Assembly: GCA_964522215.1 (NCBI GenBank)
Contig: CAZFVR010000008.1
Location: 1 to 64,000, forward strand
Length of the DNA: 64,000 nucleotides
Reading direction: 5' to 3'
Origin: CAG-390 sp964522215
GTDB lineage: Bacteria; Bacillota; Clostridia; Oscillospirales; CAG-272
Shown: positions 1 through 9,825 of the stretch, in pieces
How positions within the stretch are numbered: position 1 is the first letter of the stretch
Layout of the letters: each line of letters opens with the position of its first letter
The notes under the pieces: generated by a model
Told to the model about the DNA's origin: nothing
Seen by the model: only the letters and a program-made list of their open reading frames with translations
Databases searched by the model: none
Made by a program: the position numbers and the translations under genes

Positions 1-438
1 GATGTCAACAAGGGCGCAAAATTTGCCACCTACGCGGCAAGGTGTATTCAAAATGAAATACTTATGTTCTTTCGCTCGCACCGCAAGCAGCAGGCGGAGG
101 TCTCCATCAATGAGGCGATAGACTATGACCGCGAGGGCAACCCGCTGACATATATCGATGTTATCAGCTGTGAGGAGGACATGGCAGGGGAGCTGGATCT
201 GCGCCTGTCCTCCGAGCGACTGCGCGGGCTTGTTGCCTCCGCGCTGCCGGAGCGGGAGCGGCAGATAATAAAAATGCGCTACGGCATCGGCGGCGGCCGC
301 ACTATGACACAGCGCGAGGTGGCAGAGAGGCTCGGCATCTCGCGCTCCTACGTCAGTCGCCTCGAACGCTCCGCTCTCGACCGCCTGCGTGCCCTCCTTG
401 GCAGCGATCGAAGGGTAGACAATGGCCCTCGCGGATGA
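1..438 (+). CDS. Sporulation-type RNA polymerase sigma factor, 5' end cut off by the window
   Basis: The reading frame is open from base 1, so the gene starts outside the window and only the last 145 codons or so are seen. The visible part begins in region 2 (FATYAARCIQNEILM, the -10-binding helix area shared by SigE and SigK), passes a short region 3 and ends in region 4 with a helix-turn-helix (TQREVAERLGISRSYVSRLE). SigE and SigK are mother-cell sporulation factors of endospore formers; the AARCIQNEILM and ISRSYVSRLE stretches look most like SigK, while the ERERQIIKMRYGI stretch is closer to SigE, so I leave the exact paralogue open. A factor-independent terminator lies about 85 bases downstream, so the gene ends its transcript. 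Confidence 0.88.
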   Translation, partial: DVNKGAKFATYAARCIQNEILMFFRSHRKQQAEVSINEAIDYDREGNPLTYIDVISCEEDMAGELDLRLSSERLRGLVASALPERERQIIKMRYGIGGGRTMTQREVAERLGISRSYVSRLERSALDRLRALLGSDRRVDNGPRG

Positions 439-522
439 TTATCGGACCGCCGGGCAGTGTGTCATGTGTGCGGCGCATCCTCAAAGAGATGCGCGAGATG
501 CCTTGGGAATAGCTCTGCGGCG

Positions 523-556
523 GACCGCCCGAACGAAAAAGCTCGGGCGGTCTTTA
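523..556 (+). terminator. Rho-independent terminator of the sigma factor gene
   Basis: A perfect 10-bp stem (GACCGCCCGA / TCGGGCGGTC) closes a 10-base A-rich loop and is followed by TTT and further T runs. It separates the sigma factor from the phosphatase gene. Confidence 0.85.
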
Positions 557-672
557 TGCCTTTTTGATCAAGCTCAAGATCAGATATCCCCATTGTGCTT
601 CGCACAGTGTTGTATATGAGCTGCGCAACCTCTGCCGATCCGTCAAAAAACTGTTTTTGGCGGCGAAAAAAC

Positions 673-701
673 TTGACAGTCGTGTGGGTTTGTGCTATAC
701 T
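673..701 (+). promoter_or_regulatory. SigA-type promoter for the histidine phosphatase gene
   Basis: TTGACA at 673-678, a 17-base spacer and TATACT at 696-701, with a TG one base upstream of the -10 (extended -10). The predicted start near 708 leaves a leader of about 100 bases. Besides this promoter and the terminator at 523-556, I see nothing in the gap 439-809. Confidence 0.85.
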
Positions 702-809
702 CAGCAGTGTAAGCGAGCGGCTGGCGGTGGTGCTGTTCTCTGTCCCGCGCACTTGGAAAACAAAAAAGATCACCTGCCGCACGGCTTTTGCGGCGATCGG
801 AGCACAAAA

Positions 810-1562
810 ATGAGAGAATATACTAAAATATATATGGTGCGGCACGGCGAGACGAGCGGCAACCGCCGCGGCACGTTTGTTGGCAGTACCGATCTGCCGC
901 TGAGCGACCGCGGCGTCCTGCAGGCGGCGGCGCTCGGGCAAGGTATGGCGGAGGTGAGGATCGACCGCATCTGGTCCAGTCCCTACATCCGCACAAAAAT
1001 GACCGCCGAGGGTCTGCGCGGCGGGCGGGATATACCTATCATGATCGACCCCGGCCTGCGCGAGATCTGCTGCGGCAGCTGGGAGGGGCTGGGACCCGAT
1101 GAGATAGAGGCACGCTGGCCGGGTCAGCTGAACCTTTGGGGCAACCGCCCGGACGAGCTGCAGATAGAGGGCGGGGACAGCTTTTTTGAGGTCCGCGACC
1201 GCGCGTTTGATGCCTTTTGCCGCATTCTGCGTGCCGAGCGCGGCAACGATATCGCCATCGTCTCCCACATGCTGGCATCACAGCTGATAATGACGCGCCT
1301 GCTCGGCGTGCCAGTGCGGGATGTTTGGCAGATGGTGCGGCTTGAGAACACCGCCGTCACGACTCTGCGCGTTTACAACGACGGCAGATCTTTTGTGGAT
1401 GGCTGGGCGGATGTCAGCCATCTGCCTGACGAGTTGCGCAATCCGAGCGTTAAGGTCGCGGGAATACCCGGCGAGACCTTTGTGCCGAAATATACCCTTG
1501 CGGATGTGGCGGGCGAGCATTATCTTGCCGAGCTTGACTCACGCCGCGAGACGGTAAAATAA
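810..1562 (+). CDS. Histidine phosphatase (phosphoglycerate mutase-like) family protein
   Basis: The 250-residue product carries the RHGE phosphohistidine motif at about residues 10-13 (VRHGETSGNRRGTFVGSTD) and the second catalytic histidine in IAIVSHM near residue 153. These define the cobC/GpmB-like branch of the histidine phosphatase superfamily, cytoplasmic enzymes that remove phosphate from small metabolites; the substrate cannot be read from sequence. The frame is open upstream to 564, but the promoter at 673-701 and the immediate fit of the domain to MREYTKIYMVRHGE place the start at 810. There is a 50-residue C-terminal extension beyond the usual domain, without a recognisable motif. 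It may be cotranscribed with the phosphodiesterase 40 bases downstream. Confidence 0.85.
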   Translation: MREYTKIYMVRHGETSGNRRGTFVGSTDLPLSDRGVLQAAALGQGMAEVRIDRIWSSPYIRTKMTAEGLRGGRDIPIMIDPGLREICCGSWEGLGPDEIEARWPGQLNLWGNRPDELQIEGGDSFFEVRDRAFDAFCRILRAERGNDIAIVSHMLASQLIMTRLLGVPVRDVWQMVRLENTAVTTLRVYNDGRSFVDGWADVSHLPDELRNPSVKVAGIPGETFVPKYTLADVAGEHYLAELDSRRETVK

Positions 1563-1601
1563 GATAAAAGCAACGATGTATCGGGAGGTGTATCATCTAT
1601 C

Positions 1602-2951
1602 ATGAGTGAAAAGAAAAGACGGCTGCTCGTCTACTCGGTCGATGCCTTGGTGGGCGAGGATCTTGAATATCTCGGCGGACTGCCGAATTTTAAAAAGTAT
1701 TTCGGCGGCGGCGCATCGGTGGGGCGAGCAAAGTCGATATACCCCACGGTGACCTATCCTGCGCACGTTTCAATGATAACGGGCTGTTACCCTGAGCGCA
1801 CCGGGGTGGTTAGCAATTATTCCGGCACGATACTTGATAAGGAGGACTGCTGGCAGTGGTTCTCGGATGTAATAAAGGCGGAGGATATCTTCACCGCAGC
1901 GCATCGTGCGGGCTACACCACTGCATCGATCTTTTGGCCTGTCACCGGCCGTCACCCGGATATCGACTATCTTGTGGACGAATACTGGATGCCCTTTGCG
2001 GGGGATACGCTGCGCTCCTCCTTTGAGACGGCGGGATCGTCTCCCGAGGTGCTTGAGATAGTCGAAGCGAATGCGGGACTGCTTCCTCCGGGGTACGAGC
2101 GCACCGGGCGCAAGAACTTTTGCATTCAGCCGTATGTAGATGATTTTTTGATCAAATGCTGCACCGATATCATTCGCCGCTTCCGCCCGGAGGTGACATT
2201 CGTTCACACCGGGTCGATAGATGACGTCCGCCACAAAAACGGCGTGTTCGGCGACTGGATGCAGGCAAAGCTTGAGTATATCGACCGCACCATCGGGGAT
2301 ATCGGCGCGGCACTTGAGGATATCGGCGAGCTTGATAACACCGATCTCTTTTTGGTCAGCGATCACGGCCAGCGGGATATCAAGCGGGTGTTAAAGCCTA
2401 ATATACTTTTGCGGCGGCTCGGGTATCTTGAATCGGATGAGCGCGGAAAGATAAAGACCTGGCGCGCTTGCTGTCGGTCAAATGCCATGTCCTCGCTGGT
2501 GTATCTAAATGATCCGAAGGACAGCGAGACTCGCGAGCGGCTGTATGCCGATCTCATTCGCATGCGCGATGAGGGAATATACGGCTTTACCGATGTGCTG
2601 ACCCGCGAGGAGACACGCGAGCGGTGGCATCTGGATGGCGATTTTGCGTTTTGCCTTGAGAGCGATGGGTACACCTCCTTCTCTGACAGCTGTCGCGGCG
2701 CGCTGACCGCACCGATAGACGTCAGCGATTTTAAATTCGGGCACGGCACGCACGGCTATATGCCGGAAAAAGGACCGCAGCCGGTGCTTTGCGCGCGCGG
2801 CCCGCACATAAAGGATGGGGCATACCTGCCAGATGCCTGCATCGTGGACGAGGCACCCACATATGCCGCATTGCTCGGCGTGGAATTGCCCCGGGCACAG
2901 GGCAGGGCATTGACCGAGCTGCTTAGGATAGCTCGAAAGATCGGGTCATAA
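1602..2951 (+). CDS. Alkaline phosphatase superfamily protein (nucleotide pyrophosphatase/phosphodiesterase type)
   Basis: The 449-residue protein has the layout of the type I phosphodiesterase / nucleotide pyrophosphatase family: a metal-binding aspartate in YSVDAL near residue 13, the threonine nucleophile in YPTVTYPAH near residue 50, a second metal site in GSIDDVRH, SDHGQRD, and a final histidine in FGHGTHGYMPE. Members hydrolyse phosphodiester or phosphomonoester bonds using two zinc ions. There is no signal peptide, so it should act in the cytoplasm. A strong ribosome site (GGGAGGTG) precedes the start by 11 bases. The neighbouring histidine phosphatase hints at a joint role in phosphometabolite turnover, which is inference only. 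Confidence 0.87.
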   Translation: MSEKKRRLLVYSVDALVGEDLEYLGGLPNFKKYFGGGASVGRAKSIYPTVTYPAHVSMITGCYPERTGVVSNYSGTILDKEDCWQWFSDVIKAEDIFTAAHRAGYTTASIFWPVTGRHPDIDYLVDEYWMPFAGDTLRSSFETAGSSPEVLEIVEANAGLLPPGYERTGRKNFCIQPYVDDFLIKCCTDIIRRFRPEVTFVHTGSIDDVRHKNGVFGDWMQAKLEYIDRTIGDIGAALEDIGELDNTDLFLVSDHGQRDIKRVLKPNILLRRLGYLESDERGKIKTWRACCRSNAMSSLVYLNDPKDSETRERLYADLIRMRDEGIYGFTDVLTREETRERWHLDGDFAFCLESDGYTSFSDSCRGALTAPIDVSDFKFGHGTHGYMPEKGPQPVLCARGPHIKDGAYLPDACIVDEAPTYAALLGVELPRAQGRALTELLRIARKIGS

Positions 2952-2969
2952 ATATTTTATATAATTAAT

Positions 2970-3001
2970 GAAGATTTCCGCTGCGGCGGGAATCTTTTTT
3001 T
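2970..3001 (+). terminator. Rho-independent terminator after the phosphodiesterase gene
   Basis: The arms GATTTCCGC (2973-2981) and GCGGGAATC (2986-2994), extended by A-T pairs on the outside, close a 4-base loop and run into seven T residues. Confidence 0.85.
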
Positions 3002-3002
3002 G

Positions 3003-3387
3003 CCTCCTCATCTGTCATAGATCACCTGAAAACTCGCAAAAACAACGTTTTTGCGGGCAAAACGGCGAATTTCATTCGCCGAGTCGTTTTTGACGACTTG
3101 ACCCGCCGAGCGGGGCGAGATGCTTCTCACACATGAGAGGGCTTGGCAAGAGTCGTTTCTTTCACCTATAGACGAAAGCATCCCGCGCTGCGGTCGGAGC
3201 CGTCGCCGTCCTGCGGAGTTTATGCAGAGCCGCAAACAAAAGCGATATCCATTGTTCCGCAACCTCTCGCTCCGCGTTCACCCGCGCGCGGCTTCACCCA
3301 CGCCCGGCGTGGATCTCACCTGCAAAGCAGATCTCACCTGCGAAAGCAGATCTCACCTGCAAAGCAGATCTCGCTGCGCGAAGCGCC
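3003..3387 (+). repeat. Dispersed repeat element R1, copy 1, with a terminal hairpin array
   Basis: This stretch lies in a 700-base gene-free gap (2952-3651). It matches the reverse complement of 14145-14522 in many blocks in the same order, for example CGGCGAATTTCATT, CTTCTCA-ACATGAGA-GGCTTGG, TTTCACCTATAGAC and AAAGCGATATCCATTGTTCC. Both copies end in GATCTC-C-TGCGCGAAGCGCC. Copy 1 has about 55 extra bases near 3037-3120. Its last 75 bases hold four GATCTCAC/GATCTCGC boxes starting at 3312, 3330, 3349 and 3367, each followed by a tiny palindrome such as CTGCAAAGCAG. No transposase or credible open frame is inside. Confidence 0.75.
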
Positions 3388-3480
3388 TGTCCGCCGGACT
3401 CTCGCGTTTTGCACAGTTTTACGACCCCGGCGCGGGCGGAATATTGTATTATTTTTTTCGCGAAAGATGTCGCTTCGGGA

Positions 3481-3509
3481 TTGACAGATTTGTAACGGGG
3501 TGATATAAT
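3481..3509 (+). promoter_or_regulatory. Consensus SigA promoter for fumC
   Basis: TTGACA at 3481-3486, 17 bases, TATAAT at 3504-3509: a perfect match to consensus. A second TATAAT at 3515-3520 lies just downstream. The leader to the fumC start is about 135 bases. Confidence 0.9.
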
Positions 3510-3651
3510 TATTGTATAATGCGTATGGTGTGCGATGATGGCGCTTGCAGCTATAATACCGTCTAAAATCAGGTAAAATCGCCAAAGAACGCCGCATAAC
3601 GCGATTATTCCGAACTAAGGAAAAATATATCCATCAAAGGGAGAAAAGAAA

Positions 3652-5028
<1,377 letters not shown>

Positions 5029-5048
5029 TCGCCTGCCCGAAAGCAAGC

Positions 5049-5076
5049 GGGGGTGCCGTCCAGGACGGCATCCCCC
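5049..5076 (+). terminator. Strong intercistronic hairpin between fumC and hdrB (partial terminator or mRNA-processing hairpin)
   Basis: The arms GGGGGTGCCGTC and GACGGCATCCCCC form a 12-bp stem with one bulged A. No T-run follows, so full termination is unlikely. A second small hairpin (GCCCC-TGCTTT-GGGGC) follows just before the hdrB ribosome site. I see no clear promoter for hdrB, so the genes are probably one transcript with graded expression. Confidence 0.4.
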
Positions 5077-5154
5077 AAACGGCTATAAAAACGGCCCTTT
5101 ATTATACAGATGTTCTGCCCCTGCTTTGGGGGCTTGATCGGAAAGGAAACGAAT

Positions 5155-5934
5155 ATGGTATTCAGTTATTATCCCGGCTGTACCCTGCGCACAAAGGCCA
5201 AGGAGCTGGATCGCTTGGCGCGCGGCGCGGCGGCGGCACTGGGCATCGAGCTTCGTGAGATCCCGGATTGGCAGTGCTGCGGCGGTGTGTATCCCAACCC
5301 CACAGATGCTGTGGCCACACGCCTCTCATCGGTACGCGCTCTTATGGCGGCGCGTGATGCCGGCACTCCTCTCGTTACCGTATGCTCGGCATGCTACAAT
5401 GTCCTCAAGCGCGTAAATGAGGATATGAAGAACAACGAGGAGATACGCCAAAAGGTCAACAATTATATGCAAAACGAAAATCCCTACGCGGGCGAGGTCA
5501 AGGTGTATCACTACATAGAGCTGCTCCGCGATGTGGTTGGATATGACGAGCTGGCAAAGCGCGTTGTAGCTCCCCTCAAGGGCGAAAGGATAGGCGCGTA
5601 TTACGGATGTCTTTTGCTTCGTCCCGGCAAGGAGCTGCGCTTTGACGACCCCGAAAACCCCGAGGCGATAGAGGGGCTTATCCGCGCTCTCGGTGCAACT
5701 CCGGTAAAATACGCACAGCGCAACGAGTGCTGCGGCGGATATGTAACGCTGGAGGATAAGTCATTTGCCGAAAAGAGGAGCCGGGCGGTCATCGATTCCG
5801 CAGCCGGCGAGGGTGCTGACAGCTTGATCACAGCATGTCCCCTTTGCATGTACAACCTTAAGGTAAACGGCGGCGGTGAGCTTCCCGTTTACTATTTCAC
5901 CGAGCCGCTGGCACGTGCCCTCGGCGTGGAATGA
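5155..5934 (+). CDS. hdrB: Heterodisulfide reductase subunit B-like protein (two CCG domains)
   Basis: The 259-residue protein contains two cysteine-rich CCG domains: C-x-C... then CCGG near residues 37-40 and CSACYN near 78, and again C..., ECCGG near residue 188 and CPLCMYN near 230. In methanogen HdrB each CCG set binds a noncubane [4Fe-4S] cluster and reduces the CoM-CoB disulfide; bacterial versions pass electrons to other acceptors. The frame is open to 5110, but the GAAAGGAAAC ribosome site and family alignment place the start at 5155 (MVFSYYPGCTLRTK). It is the first gene of hdrBCA-flxDCBA-frdBA. Coenzyme M and B are not expected in a clostridium, so the acceptor must be something else, possibly the FrdAB encoded downstream. 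Confidence 0.92.
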   Translation: MVFSYYPGCTLRTKAKELDRLARGAAAALGIELREIPDWQCCGGVYPNPTDAVATRLSSVRALMAARDAGTPLVTVCSACYNVLKRVNEDMKNNEEIRQKVNNYMQNENPYAGEVKVYHYIELLRDVVGYDELAKRVVAPLKGERIGAYYGCLLLRPGKELRFDDPENPEAIEGLIRALGATPVKYAQRNECCGGYVTLEDKSFAEKRSRAVIDSAAGEGADSLITACPLCMYNLKVNGGGELPVYYFTEPLARALGVE

Positions 5935-5950
5935 AAGACGAGGTAGACGT

Positions 5951-6346
5951 ATGAATATAAACAAAAATCAAGAGACAGCCGCCGAGATCAAAAGGATCAG
6001 CGGTGTTAATACACGCAAGTGTATGAAGTGCGGCAAGTGCTCCGCCACCTGTCCCGCATATGATGAGATGGAGTACCATCCCCACGAGTTCGTGTATATG
6101 GTAGAGCACGGCGAGTGCGAAAAGCTTTTCACCACCGAGTCGGTATACAAGTGCCTGACCTGCTTTGCCTGTGTTGAACGCTGCCCGCGCGGTGTTGAGC
6201 CTGCAAAGCTCATTGAGGCGGTGCGTGCGCTGGCGGTACGCCGTCAGGGAGAAAACCACCTGCATGATGATGACATCCCCGCCCTGCTCGATCCCGAGCT
6301 GCCTCAGCAGGCGATAGTCAGCGCATTCAGAAAGTACAAAGGCTAA
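5951..6346 (+). CDS. hdrC: Heterodisulfide reductase subunit C-like protein
   Basis: This 131-residue protein has two complete CxxCxxCxxxC motifs (CMKCGKCSATCP near residue 24, CLTCFACVERCPRGVEP near residue 66), each for a [4Fe-4S] cluster. HdrC wires HdrA to HdrB. It starts 16 bases after hdrB, and the open frame upstream is ignored because the family begins at MNINKNQE. The size is smaller than methanogen HdrC (about 185 residues) but typical for bacterial homologues. Confidence 0.92.
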   Translation: MNINKNQETAAEIKRISGVNTRKCMKCGKCSATCPAYDEMEYHPHEFVYMVEHGECEKLFTTESVYKCLTCFACVERCPRGVEPAKLIEAVRALAVRRQGENHLHDDDIPALLDPELPQQAIVSAFRKYKG

Positions 6347-6366
6347 GGCTAAGGAGGAGATAAATA

Positions 6367-8352
6367 ATGCACAGAATAGGCGTATTTGTGTGCTGGTGCG
6401 GCTCAAACATTGCGGCGACCGTTGATGTTCACGCGGTAGCCGAGGCAATGAAGCATGAGCCCGGCGTGGTTTTTGCGCAGGATTACCAGTATATGTGCTC
6501 TGAGGGCGGACAGTCCCTTATCATCAACGCGATAAAGGAGCATTTCCTTGACGGTATAGTCATCTGCTCCTGCTCGCCGAGAATGCACGAGGCGACCTTC
6601 CGCAAGACCGCGGAGCGCGCCGGACTTAACCCCTACATGGTCGAGGTGGCAAACATCCGCGAGCATTGCTCATGGATACATAAGGATAAGACCGAGGCAA
6701 CGGAAAAAGCGATAGTGCTGGCCCGCACCGCAGTGGCAAAGGTACAGCTCAACGCCCCCCTTACTGCCGGTGAAAGCCCCGTTACCAAGCGCGCGCTCGT
6801 TATAGGCGGCGGTATTGCGGGTATACAGTCGGCACTCGATATTGCCGATGCGGGCTTTGATGTTGATATCGTTGAAAAGCTCCCCACCATCGGCGGCCAT
6901 ATGGCACAGCTTGATAAAACATTCCCCACCCTTGACTGCTCTGCGTGTATCCTCACACCAAAGATGGTGGATGCCGCACAAAACGAGCATATCGGCCTTT
7001 ACACCTACAGCGAGGTAGAGTCTGTAAAGGGCTTTGTGGGCAACTTTACCGTAACAATAAAGAAAAAGGCAAGATATGTTGATGCCGATAAATGCACCGG
7101 CTGCGGCGTTTGCACCGAGGGATGTCCCTCCCGCAAGTCGCCCTCCGAGTTCGATATGAACCTTTGCAACCGCGGCGCGATATACATGCCCTTTGCACAG
7201 TCCATCCCGAAGGTGCCTGTGATAGATACCAACGCCTGCATCCACTTCAAGACCGGCAAGTGCGGCCTTTGCAAGATGAAATGCTCGGCAGGTGCCATCA
7301 ACTTTGACCAAAAGGATGAGATCATCGAGCGTCAGTACGGCGCGATCGTTGTTGCTACCGGTTTTGATATGATCGATCCCACCCCCTACGGTGAGCTGGG
7401 CTATGCCGATAACAAGGACGTTATCACCTCCCTTGAGCTTGAGCGTCTTATGAACGCCGCAGGCCCCACAAAGGGAATACTGCTTCGCCCCTCCGACGGT
7501 AAGCACCCCAAGACCATTGTTTTTGTACAGTGCGTCGGTTCAAGATGCGATGCCTCCAAGGGCAAGCCCTACTGCTCCAAGATCTGCTGTATGTACACCG
7601 CCAAGCACGCCATGATGATACGCGAGAAGTATCCGGATACCGACGTGCATGTATTCTACATCGATGTCCGTACCCCCGGTAAGAACTTTGATGAGTTCTA
7701 TCGCCGCGCGGTAGAGGAGTACGGTGTGGATTACATAAAGGGCAATGTGGGCAAGGTCTCCCGCGCAGGCGACAAGCTGCATGTCCAGGGTGTGGATCTT
7801 ATAGCCGGCCGTCAGGTAAACATCGAGGCTGACCTTGTAGTCCTTGCCGCGGCCATCCAGCCCTCGGCGGGCGCACGCCGCATCGCCACCATGCTGACCG
7901 CCAGCATGGATACAAATGATTTCTTTACCGAGGCGCACGCAAAGCTTCGCCCGGTCGAAAGCCCCACAGCGGGCGTGTTCCTCTCCGGCGTATGCCAGGG
8001 ACCCAAGGACGTACCCGAAACGGTAGCGCAGGCATCTGCCGCCGCCTCCAAGGTCATCGCCCTGCTCTGCAAGGATAAACTTACCGGCAACCCCTGCGTG
8101 GCACACTCTGATGAGATGATGTGCAACGGCTGCTCGATGTGCCAAAATGTTTGCCCCTACGGAGCCATCACATATGAGGTCCGCCAGTATCGCATGGCGG
8201 GTAAGATGGTCGATCGCCGCGTGGCGGTGGTCAACGAGGCCGTTTGCCAGGGCTGCGGTGCTTGCACCGTCGCTTGCCCCTCCGGAGCTATGGATCTTCG
8301 CGGCTTTGCAAATAAACAAATTCTTGCGGAGGTGGATGCAATATGTCGCTGA
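6367..8352 (+). CDS. hdrA: Heterodisulfide reductase subunit A-like FAD/iron-sulfur protein
   Basis: The 661-residue protein is full length for HdrA. It has the N-terminal HdrA domain (IGVFVCWCGSNIAATVDV, CSCSPRMHEATFRK), a thioredoxin-reductase-like FAD fold with VIGGGIAGIQSALDIA at about residues 142-157, the HdrA signature LDCSACILTPKMVDA, a ferredoxin set near residue 242 (CTGCGVCTEGCP), CGLCKMKC near 300, and two C-terminal ferredoxin motifs near 585 (CNGCSMCQNVCP) and 626 (CQGCGACTVACP). In characterised complexes the HdrA flavin is the electron-bifurcation site that sends one electron to ferredoxin and one to HdrBC. The stop overlaps the start of the MvhD/FlxD gene by 10 bases, as expected for a tight complex. 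Confidence 0.95.
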   Translation: MHRIGVFVCWCGSNIAATVDVHAVAEAMKHEPGVVFAQDYQYMCSEGGQSLIINAIKEHFLDGIVICSCSPRMHEATFRKTAERAGLNPYMVEVANIREHCSWIHKDKTEATEKAIVLARTAVAKVQLNAPLTAGESPVTKRALVIGGGIAGIQSALDIADAGFDVDIVEKLPTIGGHMAQLDKTFPTLDCSACILTPKMVDAAQNEHIGLYTYSEVESVKGFVGNFTVTIKKKARYVDADKCTGCGVCTEGCPSRKSPSEFDMNLCNRGAIYMPFAQSIPKVPVIDTNACIHFKTGKCGLCKMKCSAGAINFDQKDEIIERQYGAIVVATGFDMIDPTPYGELGYADNKDVITSLELERLMNAAGPTKGILLRPSDGKHPKTIVFVQCVGSRCDASKGKPYCSKICCMYTAKHAMMIREKYPDTDVHVFYIDVRTPGKNFDEFYRRAVEEYGVDYIKGNVGKVSRAGDKLHVQGVDLIAGRQVNIEADLVVLAAAIQPSAGARRIATMLTASMDTNDFFTEAHAKLRPVESPTAGVFLSGVCQGPKDVPETVAQASAAASKVIALLCKDKLTGNPCVAHSDEMMCNGCSMCQNVCPYGAITYEVRQYRMAGKMVDRRVAVVNEAVCQGCGACTVACPSGAMDLRGFANKQILAEVDAICR

Positions 8353-8849
8353 ACACTAACGAGAAAAATACTGTAACAGCTGCAGCAACCGAGGTCGCCG
8401 GCGCCGGCGAGAGTGCGGCGTTCGTCCCCACCATAGTCGCGTTTTGCTGTAACTGGTGCTCCTACGCGGGAGCCGACCTTGCGGGCACGAGCCGTCTTGC
8501 TTACCCCGCAAACGTAAAGATAATCCGCGTACCCTGCTCCTGCCGTGTAAACCCCACATTCATTCTTCGCGCCTTTGAGCGCGGAGCGGACGGTGTTATC
8601 CTTTGCGGCTGTCACCCCGGTGACTGCCACTATTCCACCGGCAACTACTATGCGCGCCGCCGCATGACACTGCTCTTCTCAATGCTGGATTACCTCGGCA
8701 TTGAAAAGGAGCGCACCCGCGTTGAGTGGGTCAGCGCCGCCGAGGGCGTAAGATTTGCCGCCGTTATGAATGACTTTGTTAAGACGGTCACAGAGCTTGG
8801 AGAAAATAAAAAGTTGAGGGATCTGAGATGCAAGGAAAATCTGAACTGA
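8343..8849 (+). CDS. flxD: MvhD/FlxD-like iron-sulfur electron-transfer subunit
   Basis: The 168-residue protein matches the MvhD/FlpD family: VAFCCNWCSYAGADLAG near residue 33, VPCSCRVNP near 60, CGCHPGDCHYSTGNYYARRR near 85. In methanogens MvhD carries a [2Fe-2S] cluster and links the electron-input module to HdrA. Residues 1-25 are an alanine-rich leader without family similarity. It overlaps hdrA upstream and flxC downstream by short stretches, indicating translational coupling. Its presence next to HdrA and NADH-module genes instead of hydrogenase subunits identifies the Flx rather than Mvh arrangement. Confidence 0.92.
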   Translation: MSLNTNEKNTVTAAATEVAGAGESAAFVPTIVAFCCNWCSYAGADLAGTSRLAYPANVKIIRVPCSCRVNPTFILRAFERGADGVILCGCHPGDCHYSTGNYYARRRMTLLFSMLDYLGIEKERTRVEWVSAAEGVRFAAVMNDFVKTVTELGENKKLRDLRCKENLN

Positions 8850-9802
8850 TAAAGAAACGGGTCGTCGAGCTGATGGCTGCGGGCAAGGCTCAGCGCGTGC
8901 TCGGCTGGGTCCGCGGTGAGTTTGATTTTGAACGCACCCCTGCTGTCTTTGAGACCCCGGAGGAATTTGAAGCGAACTTCATCTATGATGAATTCTGCGG
9001 AGCTAACCTCTGCAAATATCTTATAAATGCCTGCAAGCTTGAGGGCACTACCCTTATCATTGCCAAGCCCTGCGATACCTACGGTATCAACATGCTCATA
9101 AAGGAGCACCGCGTGCCGCGTGAAAAGGTATACGTGCTCGGCATCGGCTGCAGCGGCAAGGCGGATATAAACAAGATCCGCGATATGGGCATCCGCGGTA
9201 TCACCTCCGTTGAGGACGGAGAGGGCGATGAGCTGACCGTTCATACTCTTTACGGCGATAAGACGGTAAAAAAGGCGGATGTTAAGCTTACAAAGTGCCT
9301 CACCGACGGCAAGCGCACACATGTTATTGCCGATGAGGTGGTGGCAGACGAGGGCCCGAATCCCGATGCCCTTGATCGCATGGCGGAGGTAGAGCAGCTT
9401 GAGGCCATGACGCCTGACGAGCGCTTTGCATTCTGGCGCGGCGAGCTTTCCCGTTGCATCCGCTGCAACGCCTGTCGCAACGTTTGCCCGGTATGCACCT
9501 GCGAAAAGTGCATATTTGATAACGATAACTCGGGCATTGCCGCCAAGGCCAACGTTACCGATTTTGAGGAGAATATGTTCCACATCATCCGCGCGTTCCA
9601 CGTTGCGGGCAGATGCACCGACTGCGGCGAATGCTCTCGTGTATGTCCCCAGCATATACCGCTCCACCTGCTCAACCGCAAGTTCATAAAGGACATCGAC
9701 TCGCTTTACGGTGAATTCCGGGCGGGCAGCGATGCCGAGACCCGCGGGCCGCTCAACGCCTTTACCGAGGGCGATGCCGAGCCCGGCTCAAATCTTAAGT
9801 AA
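8828..9802 (+). CDS. flxC: FlxC-like iron-sulfur protein with FrhB/FdhB-type and ferredoxin domains
   Basis: The 324-residue protein has an N-terminal domain with FEANFIYDEFCGANLCKYL and AKPCDTYGINMLIKEHRV resembling the FrhB/FdhB family, and a C-terminal ferredoxin part with CIRCNACRNVCPVCTCEKC near residue 210 and CTDCGECSRVCPQHIP near residue 262. Such proteins occur as a subunit of NADH-oxidising Flx modules attached to HdrABC in sulfate reducers and acetogens, where they probably relay electrons between the NADH module and FlxD. The last 25 residues are an acidic tail. The B/C naming of Flx subunits is by order and similarity and should be taken as provisional. Confidence 0.82.
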   Translation: MQGKSELIKKRVVELMAAGKAQRVLGWVRGEFDFERTPAVFETPEEFEANFIYDEFCGANLCKYLINACKLEGTTLIIAKPCDTYGINMLIKEHRVPREKVYVLGIGCSGKADINKIRDMGIRGITSVEDGEGDELTVHTLYGDKTVKKADVKLTKCLTDGKRTHVIADEVVADEGPNPDALDRMAEVEQLEAMTPDERFAFWRGELSRCIRCNACRNVCPVCTCEKCIFDNDNSGIAAKANVTDFEENMFHIIRAFHVAGRCTDCGECSRVCPQHIPLHLLNRKFIKDIDSLYGEFRAGSDAETRGPLNAFTEGDAEPGSNLK

Positions 9803-9825
9803 TAAAAGGGAGGGGAATAAAACAA

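Noticed and set aside
3312..3387. CRISPR-like appearance of the GATCTCAC repeats
   Set aside because: The repeat boxes are only about 8 bases, the spacers are palindromes of about 10 bases and no cas gene is nearby.
3120..3503. 127- and 113-codon frames inside repeat R1 copy 1
   Set aside because: They run across the hairpin array and match only frames in other R1 copies, so the similarity is from the repeat DNA and not from a protein.
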